A stretch of DNA of 15,248 nucleotides. Source: Planctomycetota bacterium. Lineage in GTDB: Bacteria; Planctomycetota; GCA-002687715; DRQF01. Positions 1 to 8,593 of the stretch are shown piece by piece; positions within the stretch are counted from its first letter, which is position 1, and each line of letters starts with the position of its first letter. The stretch lies in the NCBI GenBank assembly GCA_015485455.1, contig WFTN01000516.1:1-15248 (forward strand), written 5' to 3'. The position numbers and the translations under genes are program-made. The notes under the pieces were generated by a model. It worked only from the letters and a program-made list of their open reading frames with translations, searched no databases and was not told where the DNA came from.

Positions 1-1835
1 CTTTGGGTGTTTCGTTTCTCTAAACCTTTCTCCCTGGCCAATTCCAAGAGAGCTTTTCGATCGTTCTCCAAAGCCACAGAGCGCAGGCGACGGCGCCAAG
101 GATCTGTGTCCAAGAGTTGGCTGGTGCTGACGAGCTTGGACCAGAGTGATTCAGGCCCTTGGGCTTTCATGTTTCTCGTCGAGGCGGATCGCCCTCCGGC
201 TTGCCGTTCTCGGGCGGCCCAGTCGTCTAAAGCTGCCAATATTTTTCTTCGCAAATAGGGCGGTTGGGGGTCAAGTCTTCGAAAAGCAGATTCTGGGGAG
301 TGCTTTTCCATGTCGATCCCGAATGTGGTGAATGCGGCGGCGTACTCCTTGCGGCCAACATTCGGGTCGTCAATGGGTAACTGACGGATGTGGTCGATTT
401 CCTTGGCGAAAGTTTCCTGAGCCAGGGATGCCTTTTCTTTGGCTAACGCCGCCTTCTTGTGGGAGGACAATTGCTCGCGGGTGAGGGCAAGCTTGGTATG
501 GAGGTCTTTCGGTCCATTGTCTCGCAGCAGAATAAGATCGGCCCGCCTGAGTGCTTCTTCCATGGCATCCCAGGATTTCTCCTGTGATCTCAAGTTCGCC
601 GTTCGGAGAGCCCCTTCAAAATTCGTTCGCATTTCGATGAGGTCTTCGTTGCGGGCAGTGATCCAATTCCACCATAAACCACCGCTCACCAGCAGAACCA
701 AGATGACCAAGGCACCCAAAGCCATTGTGAGTCGCCTTGCTTTGCGCTCTTCGATGAGTTTGTGGTGGGCGGCTTGGGTTTCTATTTTCGCCCCTTGGAG
801 GTCTTCTTCTAATTTGTCGATATAGCTGGCAACCACATCAGCGACGATAAAAGCGTTTCTTGGGCGCGATGCAACCACCGGCTCCAAACACCAAATGGAC
901 AGTTCTTTGATTTCCCTTGGCCCGTCAGCCGCGGATATCCGTGTCACGGCGTCTTTCATATCCCCTTTGGCCGCAATTGTCGCTGCATGTACGCCACTCT
1001 CTGGGAGGTGAGGTGGGGCTCCCGTGAGTATTTCGCAGAGGATGCCCCCTAAGGCGAAGACATCGCAGCGTTCGTCGATTTCATCGATTTCGCCCCGGGC
1101 TTGCTCCGGGGACATGTAGCCAGGAGTGCCCAAGACGGAACCACTCATGGATTCAGAGCTTCCACTGCTGCTGCGGATGGTCCTCAGTGAATTCTGGTTT
1201 CTTGGTTGTTTGTTGGGTGTGCTCTGATTCGGGTTCTTGATGAGCTTGGCAAAGCCCCAGTCCAAGACCTGCACTTCGCCGAATGCTCCGATCATGATGT
1301 TTGATGGTTTGAGGTCGCGATGAATGACACCACGGGCGTGAGCGAAGGAGATTGTCTGACACAAAGAACTGAATATTTGGATCAGATGGCCAAGATTCTC
1401 TTCGACGGTTCTTCGTCTTTTCAAAACATCGGTGAGGGTTTCGCCCTTGACCAGCTTCATGACAAAGAAAGGGCGGTCCCGTTCGTCTAAACCAGTTTCA
1501 TAAATGGGCACGATGCCTGGGTGCTGGAGTTGGCCGGCAATCTGGGCTTCTTCAAGAAAACGAGCCATGGCCGAGTTTTCGTCGATCCGGTCGCGACGGA
1601 TAACCTTGATGGCGACGTCTCTTTCTAAGCGATCATCTCGGGCGCGATAGACAATGCCCATACCACCTCGGGCAATCTCGTCCAGCAAACGAAATCGACC
1701 GCACCAACCGTTGTGCTCCGTCTCTTCTTCCTCATCGTCGTTTTGGGAAAAGACTTCCCCCAATCCCAAGTCCCAGACAGATTCCACGTCTTCTTCTTCG
1801 AAGGCTGACTCGTCTTTGTCTTCTTCGTGACTCAT
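1..1835 (-). CDS. Membrane Ser/Thr protein kinase, DWG type (C-terminus beyond window)
   Basis: The frame stays open from the ATG at 1835 to the window edge, giving 611 residues; the C-terminus is missing. An acidic N-terminal stretch (about 1-42) precedes a Hanks-type kinase domain (about 47-340): glycine loop ARGGMGIVY (55-63), VAIK (74-77), catalytic HRDLKPSN (172-179), and [10 protein letters not shown] (237-246). The metal-binding DFG is DWG (192-194), a variant I associate with planctomycete-type kinases. The activation loop carries a long Ser/Thr/Asn-rich insertion (about 200-235). One membrane span lies at about 369-391, followed by a charged, probably helical region that may lead to repeats. 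The ATG abuts the TAG of the upstream sigma gene (TAG then ATG, no spacer) and no strong Shine-Dalgarno is visible, so translation is probably coupled. Predicted role: phosphorylation of cytoplasmic targets, plausibly including the partner sigma factor. The kinase assignment is firm; the substrate is unknown. Confidence 0.93.
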   Translation of the reverse strand, partial: MSHEEDKDESAFEEEDVESVWDLGLGEVFSQNDDEEEETEHNGWCGRFRLLDEIARGGMGIVYRARDDRLERDVAIKVIRRDRIDENSAMARFLEEAQIAGQLQHPGIVPIYETGLDERDRPFFVMKLVKGETLTDVLKRRRTVEENLGHLIQIFSSLCQTISFAHARGVIHRDLKPSNIMIGAFGEVQVLDWGFAKLIKNPNQSTPNKQPRNQNSLRTIRSSSGSSESMSGSVLGTPGYMSPEQARGEIDEIDERCDVFALGGILCEILTGAPPHLPESGVHAATIAAKGDMKDAVTRISAADGPREIKELSIWCLEPVVASRPRNAFIVADVVASYIDKLEEDLQGAKIETQAAHHKLIEERKARRLTMALGALVILVLLVSGGLWWNWITARNEDLIEMRTNFEGALRTANLRSQEKSWDAMEEALRRADLILLRDNGPKDLHTKLALTREQLSSHKKAALAKEKASLAQETFAKEIDHIRQLPIDDPNVGRKEYAAAFTTFGIDMEKHSPESAFRRLDPQPPYLRRKILAALDDWAARERQAGGRSASTRNMKAQGPESLWSKLVSTSQLLDTDPWRRRLRSVALENDRKALLELAREKGLEKRNTQ

Positions 1836-2516
1836 CTAGCGCAGGAGATCCAGAAGCTTCAGACATTCTTCGTCGACCGAAGCCAAGGATTGAGGATTGT
1901 GATATAGCACTTCTTCTCGCAGGGCTCGTTTGAATTCAGCTCTCGCCTTGCGGTATTCCACATGGGCAACATCGGCATCCATGCCAAGGTCGGCGGCAAT
2001 CTTTCGAATTGGTAATCCTGAGCCAAATCGCAATTTGAGAATCTCCACCCGGCGCAGGCTATCTTCGCCTTCTAAGGCAGCTTGGGTTTGGTGCCTTTCA
2101 CCGGCTCTGGACAACATGGTTTTTGCCCATGCTTTGTCGAATGCTGTGGCGATGCTCTCGTTCTCGGCTTCAACAACGTTGAGAACGGAATCACCCTGAC
2201 TTTTTTCGGCAGGGGACTCTCGCCGCTCTTCATAACGTCGCGCGATGTTACGAACGACGGCGAAAAGAAAGCTGCGAAATCGCCCTTGGCCATTGGCTTC
2301 GACCCGAGCCAAGGGGCCTTCTGGTCGGAGGCATTCCAAGAAGACGTCTTGCACGGCGTCGTCATACCATTTCCACATGGGGCCTTGTCGCCATCGAGCG
2401 CTCAAATAGGCGCGAACGATGGATAGGTACTGCCTGGCAAATTCTGAGCGTGCTTCTTCGTCGCCACCCGCGGCTTTCGCGACCATGGTCCAGCATGTGA
2501 CATCGCTTTTTGGCAC
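1836..2516 (-). CDS. ECF-family RNA polymerase sigma factor, kinase-linked
   Basis: A 226-aa sigma-70 family factor of ECF size and layout. Region 2 covers about residues 24-110, with YDDAVQDVFLECL as the sigma2.2-like core and GRFRSFLFAVVRNIARRYEE matching the style of planctomycete and acidobacterial ECF factors. A linker rich in charged residues follows. Region 4 is a helix-turn-helix at about 155-200 (LKLRFGSGLPIRKIAADLGM). The roughly 25 residues beyond it end in a short acidic and Leu-rich tail. The start codon is GTG at 2516, with GGAG six bases upstream; the first internal Met is residue 11. No anti-sigma gene is visible. The adjacent, directly abutting Ser/Thr kinase fits kinase-linked ECF groups in which phosphorylation replaces anti-sigma control. 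That link is inference from context; the sigma assignment itself is secure. Confidence 0.9.
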   Translation of the reverse strand: MPKSDVTCWTMVAKAAGGDEEARSEFARQYLSIVRAYLSARWRQGPMWKWYDDAVQDVFLECLRPEGPLARVEANGQGRFRSFLFAVVRNIARRYEERRESPAEKSQGDSVLNVVEAENESIATAFDKAWAKTMLSRAGERHQTQAALEGEDSLRRVEILKLRFGSGLPIRKIAADLGMDADVAHVEYRKARAEFKRALREEVLYHNPQSLASVDEECLKLLDLLR

Positions 2517-2761
2517 CGGAGTCTCCGAAAGTTACGTTCTTTGTCTTTTGCCTCAACTCGGATGGGATCTGTGAACCTCATGGGACCGGAAATCCGCCCT
2601 GAATTCGGCAACTCTCATAAGTTTAGCTTGCCATGCGGACGACAGCGAGCCATGGGAAAGAACTTTTTCTTTCGGTCTTTTCTCCGTGAGATCGAGCCCA
2701 ATTCAAGAAAAATTAGAATTCCATTTCGAAAACGCAATCAGAGCGGATGAGTCTTTGTTGT

Positions 2762-2943
2762 TGGAGTTTGCACCATTCTTCGGCCCTCCAGCCGACTTTT
2801 GGCCTTTGCCAGGGTGGAAACAGCCCGTTTGTCGTCGATAAGCCGAGACCTCCCAGGCACGGGGTGGTCAAGGGCGCACTTATCTGGGAAATGGGCATAG
2901 GAGCCCAGTGATACCTCGATGGAGGTTTCACTGGGCTTTTTTT
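2762..2943 (+). ncRNA. Candidate structured small RNA ending in an intrinsic terminator
   Basis: Upstream of the 2903-2943 terminator, with no coding gene to terminate, is a nested secondary structure. An 8-bp helix pairs GCCCGTTT (2823-2830) with AAATGGGC (2889-2896, one G-U). Inside it GATAAG (2837-2842) pairs with CTTATC (2879-2884). Inside that, GACCTCCC (2847-2854) pairs with GGGGTGGTC (2861-2869), with one mismatch or bulge and a 6-nt loop. A further 5-bp hairpin, TGGAG/CTCCA, sits at 2762-2790. A weak -10-like TAGAAT lies at 2714-2719 without a matching -35. I do not recognise a known riboswitch, SRP, RNase P, tmRNA or 6S consensus. It could be an orphan sRNA, or a leader whose gene was lost. 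The 5' end is a guess. Confidence 0.35.
2903..2943 (+). terminator. Rho-independent terminator (plus strand)
   Basis: A perfect 9-bp stem (GCCCAGTGA at 2903-2911 with TCACTGGGC at 2928-2936) continues after a T-T mismatch into a 5-bp stem (ACCTC at 2913-2917 with GAGGT at 2922-2926) capped by a GATG loop. Seven T residues (2937-2943) follow directly. The T tract exists only on the plus strand, so it terminates rightward transcription, yet no gene reads into it. Confidence 0.8.
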
Positions 2944-3154
2944 CGCTCTTTCCCACTGCAAAAACCCCCCAATGACCCAGAATGGATTAGGTCAGGGCTT
3001 GTTCCTGAGATGGTGGCATTCCAAAGATATTTCTTGACAGGGCATGGAGTCAAAGATGGGGAAGACGGCCCCGGCGGGGGCGAGAAAGTGAATAATTCGT
3101 TTCGGTGGGATTCTTCTATGGACATGGGCGTGGTGGGTCCTCGATAATTGGGCC

Positions 3155-6025
3155 ATGAATGAGGAATCACAACACGAGAATCTGGTGCGCCAGACAGTCC
3201 GTCAGTTGAGAAATCTCTCTCTTAGAGCTGAAAGACGGGAGGTTTTGGACGTACTCCGCTTGGCAGACGAGGCGGCCTATTCTGAGGTTATGGAACTCAT
3301 GCGTTTGGACCCCACTCTTCAGTTGGGCTCAGCCCACTCCCATGCTGACAATCTGAGTGATTTGACCTTTGTTGGCGAAAAGGTAGAGGATGATGGGGGC
3401 GTCGGGGTCCTTCCTGCAGCGATGCCTCAGACTCAGGTGGGGGAGTTTCGCATCATCAGGCAGATTGGTACCGGTGGCATGGGGCTGGTCTATGAAGCAG
3501 AGCAAGAAAATCCGAATCGCCGGGTTGCCCTGAAAGTGATGCGTGCGGATTTGATGAGCGAGGGTCTCCGAGAGCGATTTCAGTTCGAGGCGGAGATCTT
3601 GGGGCGCTTAGATCATCCAAATATTGCCAGAATCTTCGCCAGTGGATGGCAGGAAACAGCCGTCGGTAAGCAGCCTTGGTTCGCTATGGAATTAGTCGCA
3701 GGTTTGAGCATTCTGGCCTATGTCCAGGAAGAGAATCTGAGCTTGGAAGAGAAGGTTGCCCTATTTTTGGGGGTGATTGAAGGGGTTCATGGGGCTCATC
3801 AAAGAGGCGTTATACATCGAGATTTGAAACCAGCGAATGTGATGGTCAATGACGAAGGCCGGGTAAAGGTCTTGGATTTCGGACTTGCCAAGCTGGCAGA
3901 TTCCACGATGGATGCCATGAAGACCCAGACCGGGCAATTGGTGGGCACTCTCAACTATATGAGCCCAGAGCAGGCCGGAGGGGATTCTGATGAACTCGAT
4001 GTTCGAACCGATGTCTACTCTCTCGGTTGTGTACTCTATGAACTTCTGAGTGGTGAAGTCCCGGTGGACACCCGGGGCCAAAACCTGACCAGGTCGATTG
4101 TCGAGATTCAAGAGAAGACTCCAGTTGAACTCGGTATCATCAACCCGGCATGTCGCGGCGATCTGGCACTCATTGTGAGCAAGGCCATCGCTAAGGACAA
4201 AGAAATGCGCTACGGATCGGCCGCCGCCTTGGGAGATGATCTCCGTCGATTCTTGGCCAATGAAGCGATCGTCGCTAGGCCTCCTTCCGCGTGGTATCAG
4301 CTCAGGAAACTGGGGCAAAGAAATCGCGTGGCGTTTCTTGCGGTTGCGGGCGTGTTAGTTGCGATCATTGTTGGGGGTGTCGTATCGTTGAAGTTTGCTG
4401 TGGAGGCGGAAGAACACGCCCGGATCGCCGAGAGCGAAAAACAGCGGGCGGAGATGGAGTCAAGGAAGCGACTCCGCTTGGCAGAAGAGGCGAGGCGAGA
4501 ATCAGAAAGAGCGGAGGCTGAGGCGAAGGCTCGACTTAAGGCAACAGAAAGATCGAATCGATACTCCCAATTCATCATCGAGACGTTTGCCAATATCGAT
4601 CCCAATATTGCCAGGGGAAAGGAGATTTCTCTGCGTCAGGCCATGCAGGAAGTGGAGGCAAAATTCGAAAAGAGTCTGGGCGATGATCCTGAGAGTCTAG
4701 CGCGCTTACATGGTTTTTTTGCCACTATGAGTGAAAGTCTTGGTGATCCAGAGGGGGCTCTTGATCACGCGAAGAAAGCGGCCGGCCTTCTGGAGCGTTT
4801 TCCCCAAGAGACAAGAATTCTTGCCCAAGTGGAGAAAATCTGGGCTTTGAGTTTGGCGAGGCTGGGGCATGTTGAAGAGGCGGAGTTTCATTTGAATCGG
4901 GTTGAAGAAATCCTGAAGGCTGATGGCCTGGAAGAGGGGACGATGGCAGCTACCCTCTTGGCGGACAAGGCGGAACTCTATGAGCGAATGGGGCGCTACA
5001 AAGACGGCCTTTCTCTTGCGGATAGAGCCCTTGCTCTCCGCTTGAAGATTTTCGGGCCCGATCATGAAGATGTCATCATGAGTCGATTTATCCGAGCGTC
5101 GATCTTAACGGCTATGGAGAACTTCGACTTGGCTAAGGAAGAGGCGACTCGTTGTCTTGAATATCGTGCAGCAAACTTGCCGAGGAATCATCCCTTGGTG
5201 GCCGAGGCGCACAATCTCATGGCCCGTATTGCGGTGGGGCGGGGAGAAATTCAGTCTTCGATTGAGCACACTCAAGCAGCCATTGCCATCCAGAAGATTG
5301 TCTTTCCTGAAGGTGGCAGACCACTCCGAGCGAATCTCATGAACTTGGGGTTTCTTTATATGCAAGAGGGGAAGCTCGAGCTCGCCAGGGAAACTTTGAA
5401 AGCGGCATTGCACGCTTACGAGACCTCTGATGGTCAACAAGATCCAGTGGGGTTTTCCGTCTGTTACATCACTCTCTCGGATATCTATGACCAGCAAGGG
5501 GAATTGGGATTGGCTTTGGATGCCATTTCTCAGGCGGTGGCCTTGCTTCAGTCTCACCCTGGAGTGGCCCCCATCAATTTGGCTCACGCGCTTAGTCGCA
5601 AAGGATCATACTTGTCCGCTAAGGAGTCGGAACCGCTCTACCGACAGGCTCGGGACTTGTTCAGGAAGTCGGAATCGAGGACATCGCCCAATGCCTTGAC
5701 AGCGTCTCGTCACCTCACGGCTGCTCTCATGAAGCAGGAGAAGTTCATAGAATGCCGCGACCTCTTAGAGGAGTTGCGAACTGAAATTGACAGTGCCAAG
5801 AACATCCCATTTCGGGAACGCATGGCAATTCATGTCAATCTTGGACTTACCTATGACAAACTGAAAATGTTTGCCAAGGCCGAAGAGTCTCTCCTCTATA
5901 TTTACCGGCTTTGCCAAGAAGCTGGCCCACCCGCAGCCAGATCTTTGGCCGCGGTGAAGAAGAACCTCTTCGATTTCTACAGACGCTTGGGCAAGAAAGA
6001 AAAAGCAGCCAATTTCAAACCCTGA
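3155..6025 (+). CDS. Membrane Ser/Thr protein kinase with coiled coil and TPR-like sensor region
   Basis: A 956-aa protein. After a roughly 95-residue N-terminal region comes a complete Hanks-type kinase domain (about 97-365): GTGGMGLVYEAE (105-116), VALK with Lys127, HRDLKPANVM (221-230), DFGLAKL (241-247), VGTLNYMSPEQA (263-274) and DVYSLGCVLYELL. The usual juxtamembrane PPSAWYQLRK signature is at about 376-385. A single transmembrane helix lies at about 393-414, followed by a strongly charged Ala/Glu/Arg coiled coil (about 416-468). The remaining 480 residues are helical repeats of TPR type (for example GRYKDGLSLADRALAL and LYMQEGKLELARETLKAAL), probably extracytoplasmic and binding a ligand or protein. 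The ATG is the only ATG after the in-frame stop at 3089-3091; the ribosome site is weak. It is convergent with the ferrochelatase-MFS gene. The family assignment is firm; the signal and target are unknown. Confidence 0.94.
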   Translation: MNEESQHENLVRQTVRQLRNLSLRAERREVLDVLRLADEAAYSEVMELMRLDPTLQLGSAHSHADNLSDLTFVGEKVEDDGGVGVLPAAMPQTQVGEFRIIRQIGTGGMGLVYEAEQENPNRRVALKVMRADLMSEGLRERFQFEAEILGRLDHPNIARIFASGWQETAVGKQPWFAMELVAGLSILAYVQEENLSLEEKVALFLGVIEGVHGAHQRGVIHRDLKPANVMVNDEGRVKVLDFGLAKLADSTMDAMKTQTGQLVGTLNYMSPEQAGGDSDELDVRTDVYSLGCVLYELLSGEVPVDTRGQNLTRSIVEIQEKTPVELGIINPACRGDLALIVSKAIAKDKEMRYGSAAALGDDLRRFLANEAIVARPPSAWYQLRKLGQRNRVAFLAVAGVLVAIIVGGVVSLKFAVEAEEHARIAESEKQRAEMESRKRLRLAEEARRESERAEAEAKARLKATERSNRYSQFIIETFANIDPNIARGKEISLRQAMQEVEAKFEKSLGDDPESLARLHGFFATMSESLGDPEGALDHAKKAAGLLERFPQETRILAQVEKIWALSLARLGHVEEAEFHLNRVEEILKADGLEEGTMAATLLADKAELYERMGRYKDGLSLADRALALRLKIFGPDHEDVIMSRFIRASILTAMENFDLAKEEATRCLEYRAANLPRNHPLVAEAHNLMARIAVGRGEIQSSIEHTQAAIAIQKIVFPEGGRPLRANLMNLGFLYMQEGKLELARETLKAALHAYETSDGQQDPVGFSVCYITLSDIYDQQGELGLALDAISQAVALLQSHPGVAPINLAHALSRKGSYLSAKESEPLYRQARDLFRKSESRTSPNALTASRHLTAALMKQEKFIECRDLLEELRTEIDSAKNIPFRERMAIHVNLGLTYDKLKMFAKAEESLLYIYRLCQEAGPPAARSLAAVKKNLFDFYRRLGKKEKAANFKP

Positions 6026-6085
6026 TCCGACGGCTTCATAAGGTTGCGGTTCCCAGTTAGCGAATTTTCTGGGCAAGATCACAGC

Positions 6086-8512
6086 TCATATCGTTTTTTC
6101 CCGTTGGGGCAAGGTGCGGATCATGAGGAAGGGAATGATGAGGATGACTGCGCCTACCACATAGGGGCTTGCATAGCTGAATCGCCAATAGAGGAGTCCC
6201 CCCAGGACAGGACCAACAGTTCGCCCCAAAGCACCGATAGAGCGATAGACACCGATGATCCGACCTTGCTCGTGTTCCGGAGCATAGAAGGAAACCAAGG
6301 ACGTGAGACAAGGGATGACCATGGCAGAACCGGTGGCCATGAGGCTAAGCCCGACATAGAGCAAAAAGACGCTTCCCAAGTTGCCGGCCATGGCAATCAA
6401 AATGAGCCCAGGGATGAGAATCTTGAGCCCCTTTTGGGTGACGACTGATTCACCGATCAATGCTGCCTTTCGTCTGACGTAACCTCCTTGTACCATCGAT
6501 AGGACGACACCAATGAACACGAAAAGCATGCCGTTTTCTGCCGCGCTGTAGTCCAGCTTTTCGAACGTCAAGAAGGTCAGCATGTTTTCGGCGGCACCAA
6601 AAGCCGAAAGGAAAATGAAATTGACCCAAACGACGGCAGATACCCCAGGATAGCTTTCCATGTGGAAGAGCTTGATGGGGTTGATGGTGCGATAGAGTTT
6701 ACCTTTGCCTCGTTTCTCGGGAGGAAGAGTCTCTGGGAATTTTCTCAGGACGAAAACAAAGTTCCAGACGCAAAGGAGAAAAGCGATCAGAGCCGGAGCA
6801 GAGAAGGGGTTGATACCCCAATCGGAGCCTCCACTGAGCCACTGGTGAAGAGGAATAAATGCGGCGCTAAGTCCGCCAATTGCCGGCCCCAAGATGAATC
6901 CGAGACCAAAGGCAATGCCAATGATGGCCATACCTTTGGAGCGAGTTTGCTCGGTGGTGGTATCAGAAACCGCTGCAGTGGCTGTTGTGATATTGCTGCC
7001 CATGAGACCGGAGAGCAAACGTGAAATGACGAGCAGCAAGAAGCTGCCAGAAAACACCCAAATCAAATAGGCCACAGCATTGCCGAGAATCGAGAAGAGC
7101 AAGATGGGGCGGCGACCGACGCGGTCGGACACAGCTCCAAAGACTGGAGCCATGGCGAATTGAAGAAAGGAGTAGAGGAAGACTAAGAGTCCGCCGAATA
7201 GGGCCATAGTGGCTTTTGGGTTGTCTGAACCTCCGGTGATGCCCCGAATTCCTTCCATGAGGGCACCGAACAGACCGGTCTCACCTTCTATGGCATTGTA
7301 GTAGTTGAGCATCTCTGGGAAGAGGGGAAACATGATGGAGAAACCGATGAGATCGATGAACAAAGTCAGGAACATCGTTTTCAGAACACTTCGGTCTTTG
7401 GGTGAAAGGGCTCCGTCAGGATACTTGTCTAACCCAAGGTAGGGGCATGTCTCGCATTGCTTGGGGGCGTGGCAACACCCCTGTTCGGGAACTTCAATGG
7501 GACAAGCACGGGGAATCGGGAGTTCTGGGGAAGTAGGTGTTGCTGAAGTAGACTCATCCTGAGGTAACATGACATCTTTGGCAAAGTCCTGTGCCCAATC
7601 CTCATCGTCATTGAGGCATCTCACCACATGGAACTCGCTCCCACCATGTCTCAAGAATATCTCTCTCAGGCCGATACCTACCTCTTCTTGGGTTTCTAAA
7701 TTGTCGACCACGAATGCTGGGCAAACCACGGTGATTTTCTTGACCCCATTTTGGGCCATCTGGATGATTGTCTCTTCCGTACTTGGTGCTAACCAAGGTT
7801 CCCGACCGAATCTTGACTGGAAGGTGAGGTGAGTGTGTTTCGGATTGTGCTTGGTTCCCTGTGCTAAGAGGGTGGCGGTTTCGACGCATTGATCGAAGTA
7901 GGGGTCGCCTCCTCGGATGCGGCGGATGGGATAGCCATGAAAAGAGAAGAGCAATTCTTCAGGAGGATCCGCTTCGAGGCTCTCGTTGATCTTCTGGACT
8001 GTGTTGTTGATATAGGCCGGACTCTTGTGGAAGTTCTCGACAAAGGTGATCTCCATTGGCCCTATTTCTCTCAGCGCCTTGTCGAGGGCATCTCTGCAAG
8101 AAAGTGTGGTGGCTTCGCAAAACTGAGGAAACATGGGAATCACCCGGACATGCTCGCAACCCCTGTCCTTTAGTTCTCTCAGTTGTGAGGTGACGGAAGG
8201 GGGGCTGAGAATGTAGGAGAAGGCTAGTTCTATTTGCGTTCCATCAATGTGGGTTTGAAGCTTCTCAACAAATGATTCCGTAAACTGAAACAGCGGAAAG
8301 GTGGAGCCAGTCCAAATGCTTCTGTAGGCCGCGGCCGATTTGGGGGAGCGAGAAGGGAGGATGAAGAGGTTCAGCACCAGTTTCCACACCAAATCTTGTT
8401 TGTCGACCACACGGGGGTCGCCAAGAAATTCTCGGAGGTATTCCTTCACATCGCTGACTTGGGGGCTTTTGGGAGAGCCCAATTGAATCAAGAGAATACC
8501 GAGTTTCTTCAT
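6086..8512 (-). CDS. Ferrochelatase - MFS transporter fusion protein
   Basis: One continuous 808-residue frame joins two full proteins. Residues 1-317 are a ferrochelatase (inserts Fe2+ into porphyrin, the last step of haem synthesis): ILLIQLGSP start, YLREFLGDPRVVD (25-37), SFHGYP with the catalytic-type His192, GGDPYFDQC (201-209), LTFQSRFGREPWL (229-241), PAFVVDNLETQEE (265-277) and the terminal CLNDD. The style is that of Gram-negative protoporphyrin ferrochelatases. A linker (about 318-372) carries five Cys (337, 346, 347, 353, 356). Residues 373-800 are a 12-span-type MFS protein of the DHA1/Tet class, with motif A as GAVSDRVGRRPILL (459-472). The gene follows the Rrf2 regulator on the same strand with an 81-bp gap; only a weak GAG precedes the ATG. 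Whether the transporter moves haem, porphyrin, iron or something unrelated is unknown. Both domain assignments are secure; the coupling of functions is inference. Confidence 0.93.
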   Translation of the reverse strand: MKKLGILLIQLGSPKSPQVSDVKEYLREFLGDPRVVDKQDLVWKLVLNLFILPSRSPKSAAAYRSIWTGSTFPLFQFTESFVEKLQTHIDGTQIELAFSYILSPPSVTSQLRELKDRGCEHVRVIPMFPQFCEATTLSCRDALDKALREIGPMEITFVENFHKSPAYINNTVQKINESLEADPPEELLFSFHGYPIRRIRGGDPYFDQCVETATLLAQGTKHNPKHTHLTFQSRFGREPWLAPSTEETIIQMAQNGVKKITVVCPAFVVDNLETQEEVGIGLREIFLRHGGSEFHVVRCLNDDEDWAQDFAKDVMLPQDESTSATPTSPELPIPRACPIEVPEQGCCHAPKQCETCPYLGLDKYPDGALSPKDRSVLKTMFLTLFIDLIGFSIMFPLFPEMLNYYNAIEGETGLFGALMEGIRGITGGSDNPKATMALFGGLLVFLYSFLQFAMAPVFGAVSDRVGRRPILLFSILGNAVAYLIWVFSGSFLLLVISRLLSGLMGSNITTATAAVSDTTTEQTRSKGMAIIGIAFGLGFILGPAIGGLSAAFIPLHQWLSGGSDWGINPFSAPALIAFLLCVWNFVFVLRKFPETLPPEKRGKGKLYRTINPIKLFHMESYPGVSAVVWVNFIFLSAFGAAENMLTFLTFEKLDYSAAENGMLFVFIGVVLSMVQGGYVRRKAALIGESVVTQKGLKILIPGLILIAMAGNLGSVFLLYVGLSLMATGSAMVIPCLTSLVSFYAPEHEQGRIIGVYRSIGALGRTVGPVLGGLLYWRFSYASPYVVGAVILIIPFLMIRTLPQREKTI

Positions 8513-8593
8513 GTCGCACTCTTATGGTTGTATCTAGTCGCGGGATCTCTTGAAAGGAATCGCTTCCCAGGAATTGAAGAGACATGGGCACTA

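Larger units (their letters stand above)
2517..3154. other. Divergent intergenic region (638 bp)
   Basis: This region separates the minus-strand sigma/kinase pair from the plus-strand kinase. No convincing protein gene was found: the short open frames here lack ribosome binding sites and family features. It holds a candidate structured RNA and a strong plus-strand terminator, listed separately. A TTGACA hexamer at 3034-3039 has no good -10 at the usual distance, so no promoter is claimed for the downstream kinase. Confidence 0.7.

Noticed and set aside
2505..2530. Palindrome CGGAG-A-CTCCG over the sigma factor ribosome site as a regulatory hairpin
   Set aside because: A one-base loop cannot form a stable RNA hairpin; it is read simply as the GGAG ribosome site.
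2541..2750. 69-aa plus-strand open frame upstream of the orphan terminator
   Set aside because: No ribosome binding site, no recognisable domain and an unlikely amino acid composition; the RNA explanation fits better.
3034..3062. Promoter for the TPR kinase based on TTGACA at 3034-3039
   Set aside because: No reasonable -10 hexamer follows at 16 to 18 bases.
6052..6073. Convergent terminator between the kinase and the ferrochelatase fusion
   Set aside because: Only a 5-bp CCCAG/CTGGG stem with a 12-base loop and no T tract.
8546..8582. Hairpin between the Rrf2 gene and the ferrochelatase fusion (TCTCTT with AAGAGA, inner GGAA with TTCC)
   Set aside because: Weak stems and large loops with no T tract; it could be chance, so no terminator or leader element is claimed.
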